This document shows positions 1-9,390 of a DNA stretch of 64,000 bases, one piece after another (the stretch's first letter is position 1; every line of letters begins with the position of its first letter). A model generated the notes under the pieces. That model was given only the letters and a program-made list of their open reading frames with translations. It made no database searches and was not told the origin of the DNA. A program made the position numbers and the translations under genes. The stretch spans positions 18,375 to 82,374 of the forward strand of contig JANQEL010000151.1 in assembly GCA_028278345.1 (NCBI GenBank), in the 5' to 3' direction. The DNA is from Myxococcota bacterium (GTDB lineage: Bacteria > Myxococcota_A > UBA9160 > UBA4427).

Positions 1-1629
1 AGCGCCAACCGGCTGGCCCCGGGCGCTTCGCTCCTCGAGCAGGGGCTCATGGTCGTGGGCGCAACTTCACTCGTGCGTGCGGCCGGGGTGGATGACGTGA
101 TCTGGGACGAATCGGACCGCGAAGGTCATCCATCCTTTTCGAATACCGGCGCGAACGTTTCCGTTTCGGCGCCGGGCCACCTCGTCCCGGTTCTGACCTG
201 GGATCTGGAAACCGTCGAGCCCGCATCGGGCACGTCGTACTCTGCGCCCTACGTCGCCGGTCTTGCGGCAGAGATGTTCAGCCTGGATGGCGCGATCAGC
301 AACGCGGAAGTGATCGACATCATCCAGCGAACCGCCGACGATCTCGGTGCCCCGGGCGGTGACGATCTCTACGGCTTCGGTCGCATCAACGTCTGGAAGG
401 CGATCCTGACGCTATTGAATCGACACGAACTCCCCGATGAACCCGCGTGGCTCGGCGTGAGATTCCGATCTTCGGTCGCACTGCCCATCGACCAGTTCCG
501 GATCGATGGAGAGGTGTTGCCGGTCGCTCGCGTTCATCAGAAGCACGTCCTGAACGTTGCGCCGGACCAAGGCGACAACACTCGTGAGGTTCCCTTCTTC
601 GAAGGTGCCGTGGCTGGCGATGCGCAGTTCACCAACCAGTTTTCGTTCAACACCGACGTGTTCGATCGCGCCGATGACGGGATCGTATTGCTGGAGGTTC
701 TGCGCGAGAACGAAGCACCGGTGTATCAGACGCCCGTTCGCCTGGAGGACCTGGTGAACCTTCGACCCCTCGATACGACCATCGACGACCACGTCATCTC
801 TTTCGACGTCCAGGAGGTCGTCTCCACGATCTATGGGGTCGTGAGAGATGAGCGAACTGCGACTCCGCTCATGGGTGCGACCGTCACCTATACCGACTTC
901 AACGGGGCGCGAGTGGCGACCACGACCGATGCGAACGGCGCCTATACGATCTACGATGCGATGGCAGATGCCAGCTTCGATCTGGAAACCGCCAGCGCTG
1001 GCCTGGCGGGTGTTGCTGAACCGATCGATACGACGGCGTTCATGTCCACCCACCTGAACTTCGTGCTCGGGCCGCCACCACCGAATCCCACGCCGATGAG
1101 CACCTTCACTGCGAGTGACGAGGGGTGGTTCGTCGGCCCGCGAGCCGACAACTTCGGTGACATCACGGGCGGGGGGCGTCCGATTCATCGGATCTTCGGC
1201 GGCAACCCCGGTGGCCATATTCTGTGGGATCAGCTCGGGCCCGGTACCTACTACTTCTTCGGCGCTCCCTCGAAGTTCCGCGGGGACCACAGCGGCGCAT
1301 TCGGAAGGCACCTGACCTTCGATCTGAAGCAATCGAGTGACGAATTGCTGAACCCGCTGGCAGCGCCATTTGTCGTCATGACCGACGGTACGAAGTATGT
1401 CTACACCTTCACGTCGAGCAATCCGGGCGAAGCCTGGACACCGTTCAGGATTCGACTCGACGCCTCGGAAGACTGGCGGGTGACCACCAATTGGCTCTCG
1501 TCGTCGGCGGCCACCGACGATGACATCCGCGACGTGCTCGGCGCGATCAGCGACCTGCGAATTCGAGGCGAGTTTGGAATAGGCGGGGATACGGGCGAAC
1601 TCGACAACGTCGTGCTCGGTGCCGACTGA
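1..1629 (+). CDS. Subtilisin-like (S8) secreted serine protease, 5' end outside window
   Basis: The frame is open from base 1, so the N-terminus with the catalytic Asp and His lies upstream of the window. The visible part holds the catalytic serine motif GTSYSAP about 63 residues after the ATG at 49, followed by the usual helix and the GxGRINVWKA end of an S8 domain (to about residue 125). Then come a linker, a carboxypeptidase-regulatory-like beta-sandwich around residues 260-340 (IYGVVRDE, GATVTYTD, TDANGAYTI) and a C-terminal region of about 170 residues resembling a laminin IV/B domain (FTASDEGWFV, GHILWDQL, ELDNVVLGAD). Such add-ons usually serve substrate or surface binding. The protein is probably exported; the signal peptide cannot be seen. 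The next gene follows after 142 bases on the same strand. Confidence 0.9.
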   Translation, partial: SANRLAPGASLLEQGLMVVGATSLVRAAGVDDVIWDESDREGHPSFSNTGANVSVSAPGHLVPVLTWDLETVEPASGTSYSAPYVAGLAAEMFSLDGAISNAEVIDIIQRTADDLGAPGGDDLYGFGRINVWKAILTLLNRHELPDEPAWLGVRFRSSVALPIDQFRIDGEVLPVARVHQKHVLNVAPDQGDNTREVPFFEGAVAGDAQFTNQFSFNTDVFDRADDGIVLLEVLRENEAPVYQTPVRLEDLVNLRPLDTTIDDHVISFDVQEVVSTIYGVVRDERTATPLMGATVTYTDFNGARVATTTDANGAYTIYDAMADASFDLETASAGLAGVAEPIDTTAFMSTHLNFVLGPPPPNPTPMSTFTASDEGWFVGPRADNFGDITGGGRPIHRIFGGNPGGHILWDQLGPGTYYFFGAPSKFRGDHSGAFGRHLTFDLKQSSDELLNPLAAPFVVMTDGTKYVYTFTSSNPGEAWTPFRIRLDASEDWRVTTNWLSSSAATDDDIRDVLGAISDLRIRGEFGIGGDTGELDNVVLGAD

Positions 1630-1771
1630 GTGAGGGGTCGATGTGGCGACCGGGACCAGTCGGGGAAGCGTTGTGCGAGTGGCTCCCGCATGTGACGCTC
1701 CGGGGTTCTGGTGCATTCATGTAGAGTGAGCCCCGATCGGAACTCGAAGAGAACAGAACAGGAGTGACGCC

Positions 1772-2623
1772 ATGTCGGACTACCTCGAGACGCTCGACAT
1801 CGACCAGGTTCTGCCCGCCACGCTCGAGTTGGCGACGAACGTTCTACTCGCAATCGCGATCCTGCTGTTGGGTTACTGGATCGCAGGGCGGGTGGGCCGT
1901 CTGATCACCCGGGCCGGAGATCGCTATGAACAGCTCGACAGCACGCTCTTCACGTTCCTGGGCAGCATTGCCCGCTACGTCGTTCTGGCCTTCACCTTCA
2001 TCGCGGTGTTGAACCGCTTCGGCGTCGAGACCACCTCGATCGTGGCTCTCCTCGGCGCCGCCGGACTCGCGATCGGCCTCGCCCTCCAGGGTGCGATGTC
2101 CAACCTTGCGGCCGGCGTCATGTTGATGGTCTTCCGACCCTACAGGGTCGGTGATTTCGCCGAAGTCGCCGGGATCTTCGGTCTCGTGGACGGCATCGAT
2201 CTGTTCACCACGAACCTCAAGACCTTCGACAATCAACACGTCATCGTTCCCAATGGCAGTATCTGGGGCGAGAAGATCGTCAACCACAGTCACCACCCCA
2301 TCCGCGGCGTCGACATGCATTTCGGAATCTCGTACGACTCCGACATCGATCTGGCCCGCAGCACGATCAGCGGCGTCCTTTCATCCCATCCGCACGTGTT
2401 GAACGACCCCGCTCCCTTCGTCGAAGTCGAAACCTTGAACGACAGTTCGGTCGACTTCCTGGTGCGCCCGTTCTGCGACGGTGCGCACTACTTCGATCTG
2501 CTCTATTCGCTGCCGGAGCGAGTGAAGAAGGCGCTCGACGGAGCGGGCATCGAGATCCCCTTCCCGCACCGCAAGGTGATCGTCTTCAATGGGGAGAATC
2601 CCGGCGAGTCGGTCGGGGGATAG
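1772..2623 (+). CDS. Small-conductance mechanosensitive channel (MscS family)
   Basis: This 283-residue inner-membrane channel is the usual MscS size and would open on membrane tension to release solutes in hypo-osmotic shock. There are three membrane segments at about 20-43, 63-85 and 90-115. The last is the pore helix, with the small-residue pattern AAGLAIGLALQGAMSNLAAG, followed by FRPYRVGD. The beta domain has the VPNG motif, and the C-terminus carries IEIPFPHR, both typical of the family. AGGAG at 1760-1764 lies 7 bases before the ATG. It converges on msrQ with only 14 bases between the stops. Confidence 0.95.
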   Translation: MSDYLETLDIDQVLPATLELATNVLLAIAILLLGYWIAGRVGRLITRAGDRYEQLDSTLFTFLGSIARYVVLAFTFIAVLNRFGVETTSIVALLGAAGLAIGLALQGAMSNLAAGVMLMVFRPYRVGDFAEVAGIFGLVDGIDLFTTNLKTFDNQHVIVPNGSIWGEKIVNHSHHPIRGVDMHFGISYDSDIDLARSTISGVLSSHPHVLNDPAPFVEVETLNDSSVDFLVRPFCDGAHYFDLLYSLPERVKKALDGAGIEIPFPHRKVIVFNGENPGESVGG

Positions 2624-2637
2624 TTCGAGACGCGCGG

Positions 2638-3225
2638 CTATAGCGACCGCGCAGTCGACCGCTTCCACGGCACCCGCGTCGCGAGCAGTGCGGCGACGAT
2701 CGCGCCGTAGATCAGCGGCTCGAGGAGGTCGGCCTTCACGAGCCATAGGAAGTGCACCACCGCGAGGATCGCGGCCGCGTACACCAGCCGGTGAAGGGCG
2801 ATCCACTTCTTCTTGAGCCGCTTCACCGCACCCTTCGTCGAGGTCGCCGCGAGGGCGAGCAGGATCAGGAAGCTCGCGAAGCCGACGGTGATGTAGGGCC
2901 GTTCGAGGATGTCTTCGCCGAGGAAGGCGAAGTCGAAGCCAAGATCGAAGACGAGATAGGTGGCGAAGTGATGCGCGGCGTAGACGAAGGCGTATAGACC
3001 GAGGGTGCGGCGATGCGGCGCCAACCAGCTCCAACCCGTGAAGCGACGCAGCGGGGTCACCAGCAGGGTGAGGATCAGGAAGCGCAGCGCCCACTCGCCC
3101 GTTTCGTGGGTGAACTTCTCGACCGGGTCCGCACCGAGTTCGTCGAGAGAGAAGGCGATGACGAGTCCGACCAGCGGAAGCGCGCCCAGGATCGGGATAC
3201 CGAATCGTTTGAGCGCGTCGCTCAC
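2638..3225 (-). CDS. msrQ: MsrQ (YedZ), haem-binding membrane subunit of the MsrPQ methionine sulfoxide reductase
   Basis: This 195-residue ferric-reductase-like membrane protein has about six transmembrane segments. Histidines suited to haem ligation sit in APHRRTLG, YAAHHFATY, LHRLVYAA and VVHFLW. In the family, MsrQ passes electrons from the quinone pool or flavins to MsrP in the periplasm, which repairs oxidised methionines. I start it at the GTG at 3225, which shares its G with the TAG stop of msrP. This one-base overlap implies translational coupling. The frame stays open further upstream, but that part is antisense to nothing useful and lies wholly inside msrP. Confidence 0.93.
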   Translation of the reverse strand: MSDALKRFGIPILGALPLVGLVIAFSLDELGADPVEKFTHETGEWALRFLILTLLVTPLRRFTGWSWLAPHRRTLGLYAFVYAAHHFATYLVFDLGFDFAFLGEDILERPYITVGFASFLILLALAATSTKGAVKRLKKKWIALHRLVYAAAILAVVHFLWLVKADLLEPLIYGAIVAALLATRVPWKRSTARSL

Positions 3226-4223
3226 TAATAGAACTTCCGCAGATCCATCCCGGCGTAAAGGGAGGCCACCTGCTCGCCGTAGCCGTTGAAGGGCAAGGTG
3301 GGTTGTTTGCCGAAGTTCCCGATGCGTCGCTCGCGCGCCTGGCTCCAACGCGGGTGATCGACCTCGGGATTGACGTTGGCGTAGAAACCGTATTCCCGCG
3401 GTGCGCTGATGTTCCAGCTCGTCGGTGGCTCCTTCTCCTGCAGGCGAATCTTCACGATCGACTTGATGCCTTTGAAGCCGTACTTCCAGGGCACGACGAG
3501 CCGCAGGGGGGCGCCGTTCTGGTTCGGAAGCGAGGCGCCGTACATCCCCACCGCGAGGATGCTGAGCGGGTGCATGGCTTCGTCGATGCGAAGTCCTTCG
3601 CGATAGGGCCAATCGAGCACGTTGCGGCGTTGCCCCGGCATCTGTTCGGGATCGTGCAGGGTTTCGAAGGCGACGTACTTCGCCTTCGAAGTGGGTTCGA
3701 AGCTCGAGAGGATCGCGCCGAGGGGGACCCCCACCCAGGGGATCACCATCGACCACGCCTCGACGCAGCGCATGCGGTAGACGCGCTCTTCGAGGGTGTG
3801 CGGTGCGAGCAGGGTCTCGAGGGGAATGCGTCCGGGTTTCGCGACTTCGCCTTCGACCACCACCGACCACGGCTCGGTCCTGAAAGCCCGGGCGTTGCGC
3901 GCGGGGTCGCTCTTGTCGGTGCCGAACTCGTAGAAGTTGTTGTAACGCGAAGCGTCCCGATAGGTCGTGCGCTCTTCGTCGGTGCGGAAGCCGGCACCTT
4001 CGGGTTGGCTGAACGAGAGCTTCGCGTCTTCCGGCGGCTGCACGTCGCCGCGCGCTTCGGCTTCGCCGTCACCGAAACAGCCGGCGGCGAGGGTTCCACC
4101 CACGAATGCGCTCACCCCCTGTTGGATGAAACGGCGGCGGTTCACCGCCAGGTGTTCAGGGGTGATCTGCGAACCGGGGATCGGCGCGCCCGCGGCCTGG
4201 TTCTTCGAGGTCTTGATCAGCAC
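3225..4223 (-). CDS. msrP: MsrP (YedY), periplasmic molybdopterin methionine sulfoxide reductase catalytic subunit
   Basis: This is a 332-residue sulfite-oxidase-fold enzyme that reduces methionine sulfoxide in exported proteins. A twin-arginine signal (RRRFIQQ at residues 29-35, then a hydrophobic stretch) sends the folded molybdoprotein across the inner membrane. The cysteine in YRMRCVEAW (near residue 153) is the expected molybdenum ligand, and the region from [12 protein letters not shown] onward matches the oxidoreductase molybdopterin-binding domain. I chose the GTG at 4223 because GGGAGA stands 7 bases ahead of it. An in-frame upstream codon at 4268 has no such site. It is the first gene of an msrP-msrQ pair. 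Confidence 0.95.
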   Translation of the reverse strand: MLIKTSKNQAAGAPIPGSQITPEHLAVNRRRFIQQGVSAFVGGTLAAGCFGDGEAEARGDVQPPEDAKLSFSQPEGAGFRTDEERTTYRDASRYNNFYEFGTDKSDPARNARAFRTEPWSVVVEGEVAKPGRIPLETLLAPHTLEERVYRMRCVEAWSMVIPWVGVPLGAILSSFEPTSKAKYVAFETLHDPEQMPGQRRNVLDWPYREGLRIDEAMHPLSILAVGMYGASLPNQNGAPLRLVVPWKYGFKGIKSIVKIRLQEKEPPTSWNISAPREYGFYANVNPEVDHPRWSQARERRIGNFGKQPTLPFNGYGEQVASLYAGMDLRKFY

Positions 4224-4313
4224 GTGGGGTTCTCCCGTTGGAGCCGAGTGTAACGGGGCCACCCGCACATCACGCTCTGCGCGAACCCATACGCGAGGCG
4301 CGGCCCCGAGGTT

Positions 4314-5423
4314 TCAGGATTCGATCGGGAGCAGGACCGAAAAGGTCGTACCTTCACCCACTTGCGTCTCGACGCGCATCTCGCCCCCGTGGCGTTCGAT
4401 GATCTCGTGAGAGATCGAGAGACCGAGTCCGGTTCCTGCACCGACGGGCTTCGTCGTGAAGAAGGGGTCGAAGATCGAATCCAGCGCATCGGGTTCGATT
4501 CCCGATCCGTTGTCCTGGACACGCACGACGGCGAGCCCTTCGCTCTCGCGAGTCTCGATGCGAATCGCTCCCGCGAGCTCGATCGCCTGGGCAGCGTTCA
4601 CGATCAGGTTGAGGAAGACCTGCTTGAGTTGTTGCCCGATGCCCTGCACGCAGATCGAAGGGGCGTAGTCCTTGTCGACTCGGATCTGCGCACCCAGCTG
4701 GGGCGAGGCCACGCGCAACACACTATCGAGCAGCTCGTTCAGTTCGACCGCGGCGGGAGCGGCGCTTCCGGAATGCGCAAAGCCCTTGATGTCGCGCACG
4801 ATCGAGACCGCGCGTTCGACGCCTTCGAGGGATTCGTCGATCAGCTCTTCCCCTTCGCCGAGGATGATGCCGAGTTCTTCGTCGAGATCGCGGCCCTCGA
4901 ACTGCTTCTGGACCACGAGCCAATCGTTGCGGAGTTGACCCAGATTGGCGCGCACGTAGGTGAGTGGGTTGTTGACCTCGTGGGCGACACCGGCTGCGAG
5001 TTCTCCCATCGAAGCCAGGCGCGCCGACGTGGCGACGGCCTTCGCGGTGAAGGCCTCTTTCTTGCGGGCCGACTCGAGGGCTTCCCGGTCGCGGCGGATC
5101 TCGCCGATCATGCGATCGAAGTGGCGCGCGAGTTCGCCGATCTCGTCGTCGCGATCGCTTCCGATGTGGGTTTCGAGATCGCCCCCCTCGACCGCGCGAC
5201 ACGCCTCGGAGACCGCCGAGAGCGCGTCGGCGATCCTCCGCGCGACGATCAACCCGATGGCCATGCCGGGAAGCGCGCTCAACACCATCCCCCAGGCGAT
5301 CACTTGCACGGGCTGGCCCTCGGGGCTGGTGGCGAAGACCAGCGCCATCACCAACCCGGTGAGCACGATCAACACCGTGGCTAGCGACATCAGGCGCAGG
5401 GAGAGGCCGAATCGCATGGCCAC
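4314..5423 (-). CDS. Sensor histidine kinase with HAMP domain (orphan)
   Basis: This 369-residue membrane kinase has two transmembrane segments (about 11-31 and 40-60) with almost no periplasmic loop. A HAMP domain follows (about 60-115), then a HisKA-type dimerisation helix with phosphoacceptor His148 in GVAHEVNNP. The HATPase domain contains NLIVNAAQAI, DNGSGIEP, FDPFFTTKP and GTGLGLSI. The tiny extracytoplasmic loop suggests it senses the membrane or a cytoplasmic signal. It starts with GTG at 5423, with an ATG two codons later that could also serve. No response regulator gene is adjacent. The divergent spacer in front is shared with the HD-GYP gene. Confidence 0.9.
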   Translation of the reverse strand: MAMRFGLSLRLMSLATVLIVLTGLVMALVFATSPEGQPVQVIAWGMVLSALPGMAIGLIVARRIADALSAVSEACRAVEGGDLETHIGSDRDDEIGELARHFDRMIGEIRRDREALESARKKEAFTAKAVATSARLASMGELAAGVAHEVNNPLTYVRANLGQLRNDWLVVQKQFEGRDLDEELGIILGEGEELIDESLEGVERAVSIVRDIKGFAHSGSAAPAAVELNELLDSVLRVASPQLGAQIRVDKDYAPSICVQGIGQQLKQVFLNLIVNAAQAIELAGAIRIETRESEGLAVVRVQDNGSGIEPDALDSIFDPFFTTKPVGAGTGLGLSISHEIIERHGGEMRVETQVGEGTTFSVLLPIES

Positions 5424-5477
5424 TGCATCGGCGATTCGCGTGTGCTCCTAGACTTGCACCCCTGGTCGATCGCTTTA

Positions 5478-5505
5478 CCCCGGAGTTCTCATCGCCGATC
5501 CGGGG
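5478..5505. promoter_or_regulatory. Inverted repeat in divergent intergenic spacer
   Basis: Arms CCCCGGA (5478-5484) and TCCGGGG (5499-5505) are perfect complements separated by 14 bases. They lie in the 156-base spacer between the divergently read histidine kinase and HD-GYP genes. It could be an operator or an RNA hairpin in the 5' leader of the HD-GYP gene. A 7-base GC-rich arm can also occur by chance in this base composition. Confidence 0.25.
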
Positions 5506-5579
5506 CACAGGCAGCTCTCCAGCAAGTCCACCGCTCGGACGAAGAGTAGGCGTCGTTTCGGAACGAACCGGGGAGGCCC

Positions 5580-6866
5580 ATGGGCAAGCGTCGACGCTCG
5601 CGATCGATCTTCACGCAACCACTCGATCGCTCGATCTTCGTCACCTACTTCCTGGGTGGCATCGTGCCCCTGATCGCCCTCGGCCTGGTCCTGCACTACC
5701 ACGTCTTCCCGACACTGAAGAGTGATCTTCCGATGACCCAGGCGATGCTGGGCGTGATCGGTGGGGTGTCACTCCTGAGTCTGGCTTCGTTCTTCGCGCT
5801 TCGTCGCATCTCCCTCGGCGCGATCGAGCGCATGAAGAGCGACAACCTTCGCCTCAAGAACATCCTCGCGGTTTCGCGCGAGCTCTCCACCTCGACCCAC
5901 GCGCAGGCGGTGGCCGAGCTCTCCGTCGCGAGCGCACTTCGTCTCACGAGCGCGAAGCTCGCCTACCTGATGATGCGACCCTCTGACGACAAGCCCCTCG
6001 TGCTCGTCGAGTCGAGCGGTGAAGGAGCGCAGGGGGCGTTCGCCGCGAACGAAAGCCTGCTGCGCGAACTCGTCGAAGCCAGCATCGGAAACGGCGTGGC
6101 GACCCAGGTGCGGGCAGACATGAGCCAGGGCCTCGGCGCCGGCATCGCGTTCCCGATGATCAGCGAGAACGGCGCCACCGGCGCGCTCATCGTGATGAAC
6201 CCGAGCGACAACGAAGGCGACTTCAGCCTCGAAGAGCGCGACGCCCTGATGACCCTCTCTTCGTTCACCGGCGTGAACATGCACAACGTCGAGTTGCAGG
6301 ACGCCCAGCGCAACTTCTTCGCGCACATCACGGAGTTGCTGGTGAGCGCGATGGACGTCCACATCGATGGCCGCATGGGACACGCGAAGGCCGTCGCGGG
6401 TCTATCGTACCGACTCGCGCGCGAACTCGATCTCTCCGAAGAGCGCATGCAGAACCTGCACTTCGCCGCGTTGCTCCACGACATCGGCATGCTGAAGGTC
6501 GAAGCGAAACACCAGCGCTCCCCCGGACACTTCCAACGACATCCCCAGGTCGGGCACCGCATGCTCTCGCGCATCCGCCTGTGGGAGGATGTCGCGCCCA
6601 TCGTGCTCTCCCACCACGAGTGGTGGGATGGTTCGGGTTATCCCGAAGCCATCGAGCGCGAGGACATCCCCTTCGAAGCCCGCATCATCGCCGTGGCGGA
6701 TTGCTACGACGCGCTGATTCGCCCAGGCAAGCACCGCCTCGCCATGACCCCCGAGCAGGCGCTCAAGGAGATCCGCGACTACGCGGGTCGCCAGTTCGAT
6801 CCGGCGGTCGCCGCCGCCCTCGAGCGCCTCGCCGAGCGGGGCGAGATCCCCAGTAGCGGCGCCTGA
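5580..6866 (+). CDS. Membrane GAF / HD-GYP domain protein, putative cyclic-di-GMP phosphodiesterase
   Basis: This protein has 428 residues. The N-terminus has two membrane segments (about 19-40 and 50-70). A GAF-like sensory domain follows (about 100-245) and then an HD-GYP domain. The HD pair is H300-D301 in HDIGMLK. The downstream HH is at 345-346 and the DGSGYP form of the GYP motif at 350-355, followed by RIIAVADCYDAL. HD-GYP proteins linearise cyclic di-GMP, and the metal and GYP residues are intact, so activity is likely. GGGGAGG lies just ahead of the ATG. Its partner may be the divergent kinase, or the PilZ protein about 9 kb away, a c-di-GMP effector type. Confidence 0.92.
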   Translation: MGKRRRSRSIFTQPLDRSIFVTYFLGGIVPLIALGLVLHYHVFPTLKSDLPMTQAMLGVIGGVSLLSLASFFALRRISLGAIERMKSDNLRLKNILAVSRELSTSTHAQAVAELSVASALRLTSAKLAYLMMRPSDDKPLVLVESSGEGAQGAFAANESLLRELVEASIGNGVATQVRADMSQGLGAGIAFPMISENGATGALIVMNPSDNEGDFSLEERDALMTLSSFTGVNMHNVELQDAQRNFFAHITELLVSAMDVHIDGRMGHAKAVAGLSYRLARELDLSEERMQNLHFAALLHDIGMLKVEAKHQRSPGHFQRHPQVGHRMLSRIRLWEDVAPIVLSHHEWWDGSGYPEAIEREDIPFEARIIAVADCYDALIRPGKHRLAMTPEQALKEIRDYAGRQFDPAVAAALERLAERGEIPSSGA

Positions 6867-7248
6867 GGAAGGCCCGGAAGGCCGCCTCGCCCCGGGAGTT
6901 CTGCTTCCCCCATTGGGGTTTGCACCGGGTGTTGCGTAGTGCCTCGGGTTCCGGCGGTTGCCCCTGCCTTGCCGGTCGAATCGCTTCAATTCGAGGGGAT
7001 TCGTGGTTTATCCCGCACCGCAAACGGTGCATGATGTCTGTGAGGCGGCCGTAAACCCCCCGGTCGCGGTCCGCCAGCGAGAACGAGCGAAACAACGCAG
7101 GGATGTGTCGGGACCGGACGGTCACGCATCGCCGTTACCCGGCCAGAGAGGAAAAGAGAGCAAGAGCAACCAAGACCGACTCGAAGTCGAGACATAGCCG
7201 CGGGCAGTCGTTCGCGATTCGCCCGCCGATAAAAGGGAGACCCAGCTC
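6867..7248. other. 382-base intergenic region, mostly leader of the EF-G-like gene
   Basis: I see no convincing coding sequence here; the short open frames lack ribosome sites. A perfect 6-base stem GCACCG/CGGTGC with a CAAA loop lies at 7015-7030 with no T run. A purine-rich stretch at about 7140-7175 precedes the start. GGGAGA at 7235-7240, 8 bases before the ATG at 7249, is the ribosome site for the EF-G-like gene. The promoter of that gene is presumably here, but I cannot place it. Confidence 0.5.
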
Positions 7249-9306
7249 ATGCAAAATGTGCAAATCGGCAATACCCGGAATTTCGCCTTGATCGGCCATT
7301 CGGGTGATGGGAAGACGACCCTGGGCGAATCACTCATCCACGTCGCAGGCGTGACGGATGCCGCCGGCCGCGTGGATGATGACTCTTCGGTCCTCAACTA
7401 CCTCCCTGAGGAAAAGAACGGACACACCGCTTCCGTTACCTCCCACGTCTTCGGTTTCGATCACTCGGATCACCACCTCACTCTCGTCGACACTCCCGGC
7501 GATCCCAACTTCCAGGGCGACGGCAAGATCGCTCTGCAGGCCCTCGACGCTGCCGTACTCCTCGTCTCCGCCGTCGACGGTCCCAAAGCGGGCACCGAGA
7601 AGATGTTGCGCTCAGCGCAGCAGGCCAACATGCCCGTCATGGCTTTCATGAACGGCTTCGATCGCGAAGAAGCCGATCTCGACCGCACCCTCGAGATGCT
7701 CAAGGAGCTCGAGGTCACGCCGGTCCCCATCGCATTCAACATCGGTAAAGCAGAGGCCCTCGAAGGGGTGGTCGATCTGATACGAATGGAAGCCGTACGC
7801 CGCGGCGTGCGGAGCCCGATCCCGGACGATCTGCTGGACGAAGCGCAGATGCGCCGCGAAACCCTGGTCGAAGCCGTCGCCGAATCGAGTGACGACCTGC
7901 TCGAGAAGTATCTCGAGGAGGGCGATCTCACGGAGGACGAGCTTCGCCGCGGGCTTCGCATCGCGCTGGTGGAGCGCTTGATCGTGCCGGTGGTTTGTGG
8001 TTCGGCACTCACCGAGATCGGCGTGACGCTCCTGCTCGAAGAACTCGAGGAATACATGCCTTCCCCTGCCGATCGCGGCGAATGGGAAGGGGAGGAAGAA
8101 GGCCAGGCGGTTGCGCCGAGCACCGACGCGCCTTTCAGCGCCGTCGTGTTCAAGACGATCATCGATCGCTACACGGGCACGATGAGCGTGATGCGCGTGG
8201 TGTCGGGCACCGTGAAGGCCGACTCGCACATCCTCGATGCGACGAACGGCGAGAAGCTGCGCGTTGGCAAGCTCTTCCTCTTGCAGGGAGAGAAGCACGT
8301 CGAGGTCGCGGAAGCGGGCCCGGGCGACATCGTGGCCGTCGCGAAGCTGAAGGACGTGCACACCGGCCATGTACTCACCGCCGAAAAGGGTGGCGTGCAT
8401 CTCCACGAACTCGAGATCCCAGGAGGGGTGATCTCCTACGCCATCGAGGCGGGTAGCGGCAAGGAAGACGAGAAGATCTTCGGCGCGCTGGCCAAGCTCG
8501 CGGAAGAAGATCCCTCCCTCCACATCGGTCGCGATGAGGCGACCGGCGAGTTCCTGCTCACGGGCATGGGTGAACTCCACATCCGGACGACGGCGAAGAA
8601 GTTGAATCGCCTATTCGATCTGGAGATCCACCTGAAGACGCCCAAGGTGCCGTATCGCGAAACCATCGCGAAGAAGGCCGAGCACGTCGAAGGCAAGCTC
8701 AAGAAGCAGACGGGCGGCGCCGGGATGTTCGGTGTGGCCTACATCGACGTCGAGCCGCTCCCACGTGGCGAGGGCTTCCAGTTCGAAGACAAGGTGGTGG
8801 GTGGTGCGATCCCGAAGGGGCTCATCCCTGCGGTCGAGAAGGGAGTTCGCGAAGCGTGCCAGAAGGGCCCGTTGGCGGGTTACCCGGTCGTCGACATCGG
8901 GGTGAAGTGCGTCGACGGCAAGTACCACGCGGTGGACTCGAACGAAATGGCCTTCCACCTCGCCGGCTCCTTCGCGTTGAAGGCGGCGGTGCAGGCGGCC
9001 AAGCCGACGCTCCTCGAACCCATGATGACGGCCGAGATCACGGTGCCCGAGGACCACGTGGGCGACGTGATGGGCGACATCTCGGGGCGCCGGGGCCTCG
9101 TGCAGACCACCGAGTCACGTGCGCATAGCTGCGTGGTGATCGCCAAGGTGCCGATGAGCGAGATGCTCGACTATGCCACGGCGCTCACCAGCATGACGGG
9201 AGGCAAGGGCGAGTTCCATCTCGAGTACTCGCACTACGCCGAGGTGCCCGCGAAGCTCGCCGAGAAGATCGTCGAGGAGTCGCAGGCGGCGGCCGAAGCC
9301 CACTAG
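7249..9306 (+). CDS. Elongation factor G-like translational GTPase (EF-G paralogue)
   Basis: This 685-residue protein has the full EF-G domain order: G domain (1-270), domain II (about 290-390), III (about 400-475), IV (GGAGMFG onward, about 480-595) and V (about 600-680). The P-loop is GHSGDGKT (16-23). Two G motifs are off-consensus. The G3 motif is DTPGD (81-85), where translocating EF-G has DTPGH, and G4 is NGFD (135-138) instead of NKxD. The gene is alone, with no rpsL, rpsG or tuf nearby. These traits fit the paralogue class often named FusA2 or EF-G-2, whose role is unsettled, rather than the housekeeping factor. Confidence 0.93.
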   Translation: MQNVQIGNTRNFALIGHSGDGKTTLGESLIHVAGVTDAAGRVDDDSSVLNYLPEEKNGHTASVTSHVFGFDHSDHHLTLVDTPGDPNFQGDGKIALQALDAAVLLVSAVDGPKAGTEKMLRSAQQANMPVMAFMNGFDREEADLDRTLEMLKELEVTPVPIAFNIGKAEALEGVVDLIRMEAVRRGVRSPIPDDLLDEAQMRRETLVEAVAESSDDLLEKYLEEGDLTEDELRRGLRIALVERLIVPVVCGSALTEIGVTLLLEELEEYMPSPADRGEWEGEEEGQAVAPSTDAPFSAVVFKTIIDRYTGTMSVMRVVSGTVKADSHILDATNGEKLRVGKLFLLQGEKHVEVAEAGPGDIVAVAKLKDVHTGHVLTAEKGGVHLHELEIPGGVISYAIEAGSGKEDEKIFGALAKLAEEDPSLHIGRDEATGEFLLTGMGELHIRTTAKKLNRLFDLEIHLKTPKVPYRETIAKKAEHVEGKLKKQTGGAGMFGVAYIDVEPLPRGEGFQFEDKVVGGAIPKGLIPAVEKGVREACQKGPLAGYPVVDIGVKCVDGKYHAVDSNEMAFHLAGSFALKAAVQAAKPTLLEPMMTAEITVPEDHVGDVMGDISGRRGLVQTTESRAHSCVVIAKVPMSEMLDYATALTSMTGGKGEFHLEYSHYAEVPAKLAEKIVEESQAAAEAH

Positions 9307-9328
9307 GGGCCACTCGTCACATCAAATC

Positions 9329-9390
9329 GTTCGGACGCGCCCGAACAAACGGATCGCCCGGGATGCCGCTTCAGGTATTCCGGGCGATCC
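9329..9390. terminator. Paired hairpins between convergent EF-G-like and CBS genes
   Basis: A 6-base stem GTTCGG/CCGAAC (9329-9346) is followed by an 11-base perfect stem GGATCGCCCGG/CCGGGCGATCC (arms 9351-9361 and 9380-9390). The right arm overlaps the last codons of the CBS gene. Neither is followed by a clear T tract, so this is a terminator-like structure rather than a classic intrinsic terminator. Confidence 0.4.
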
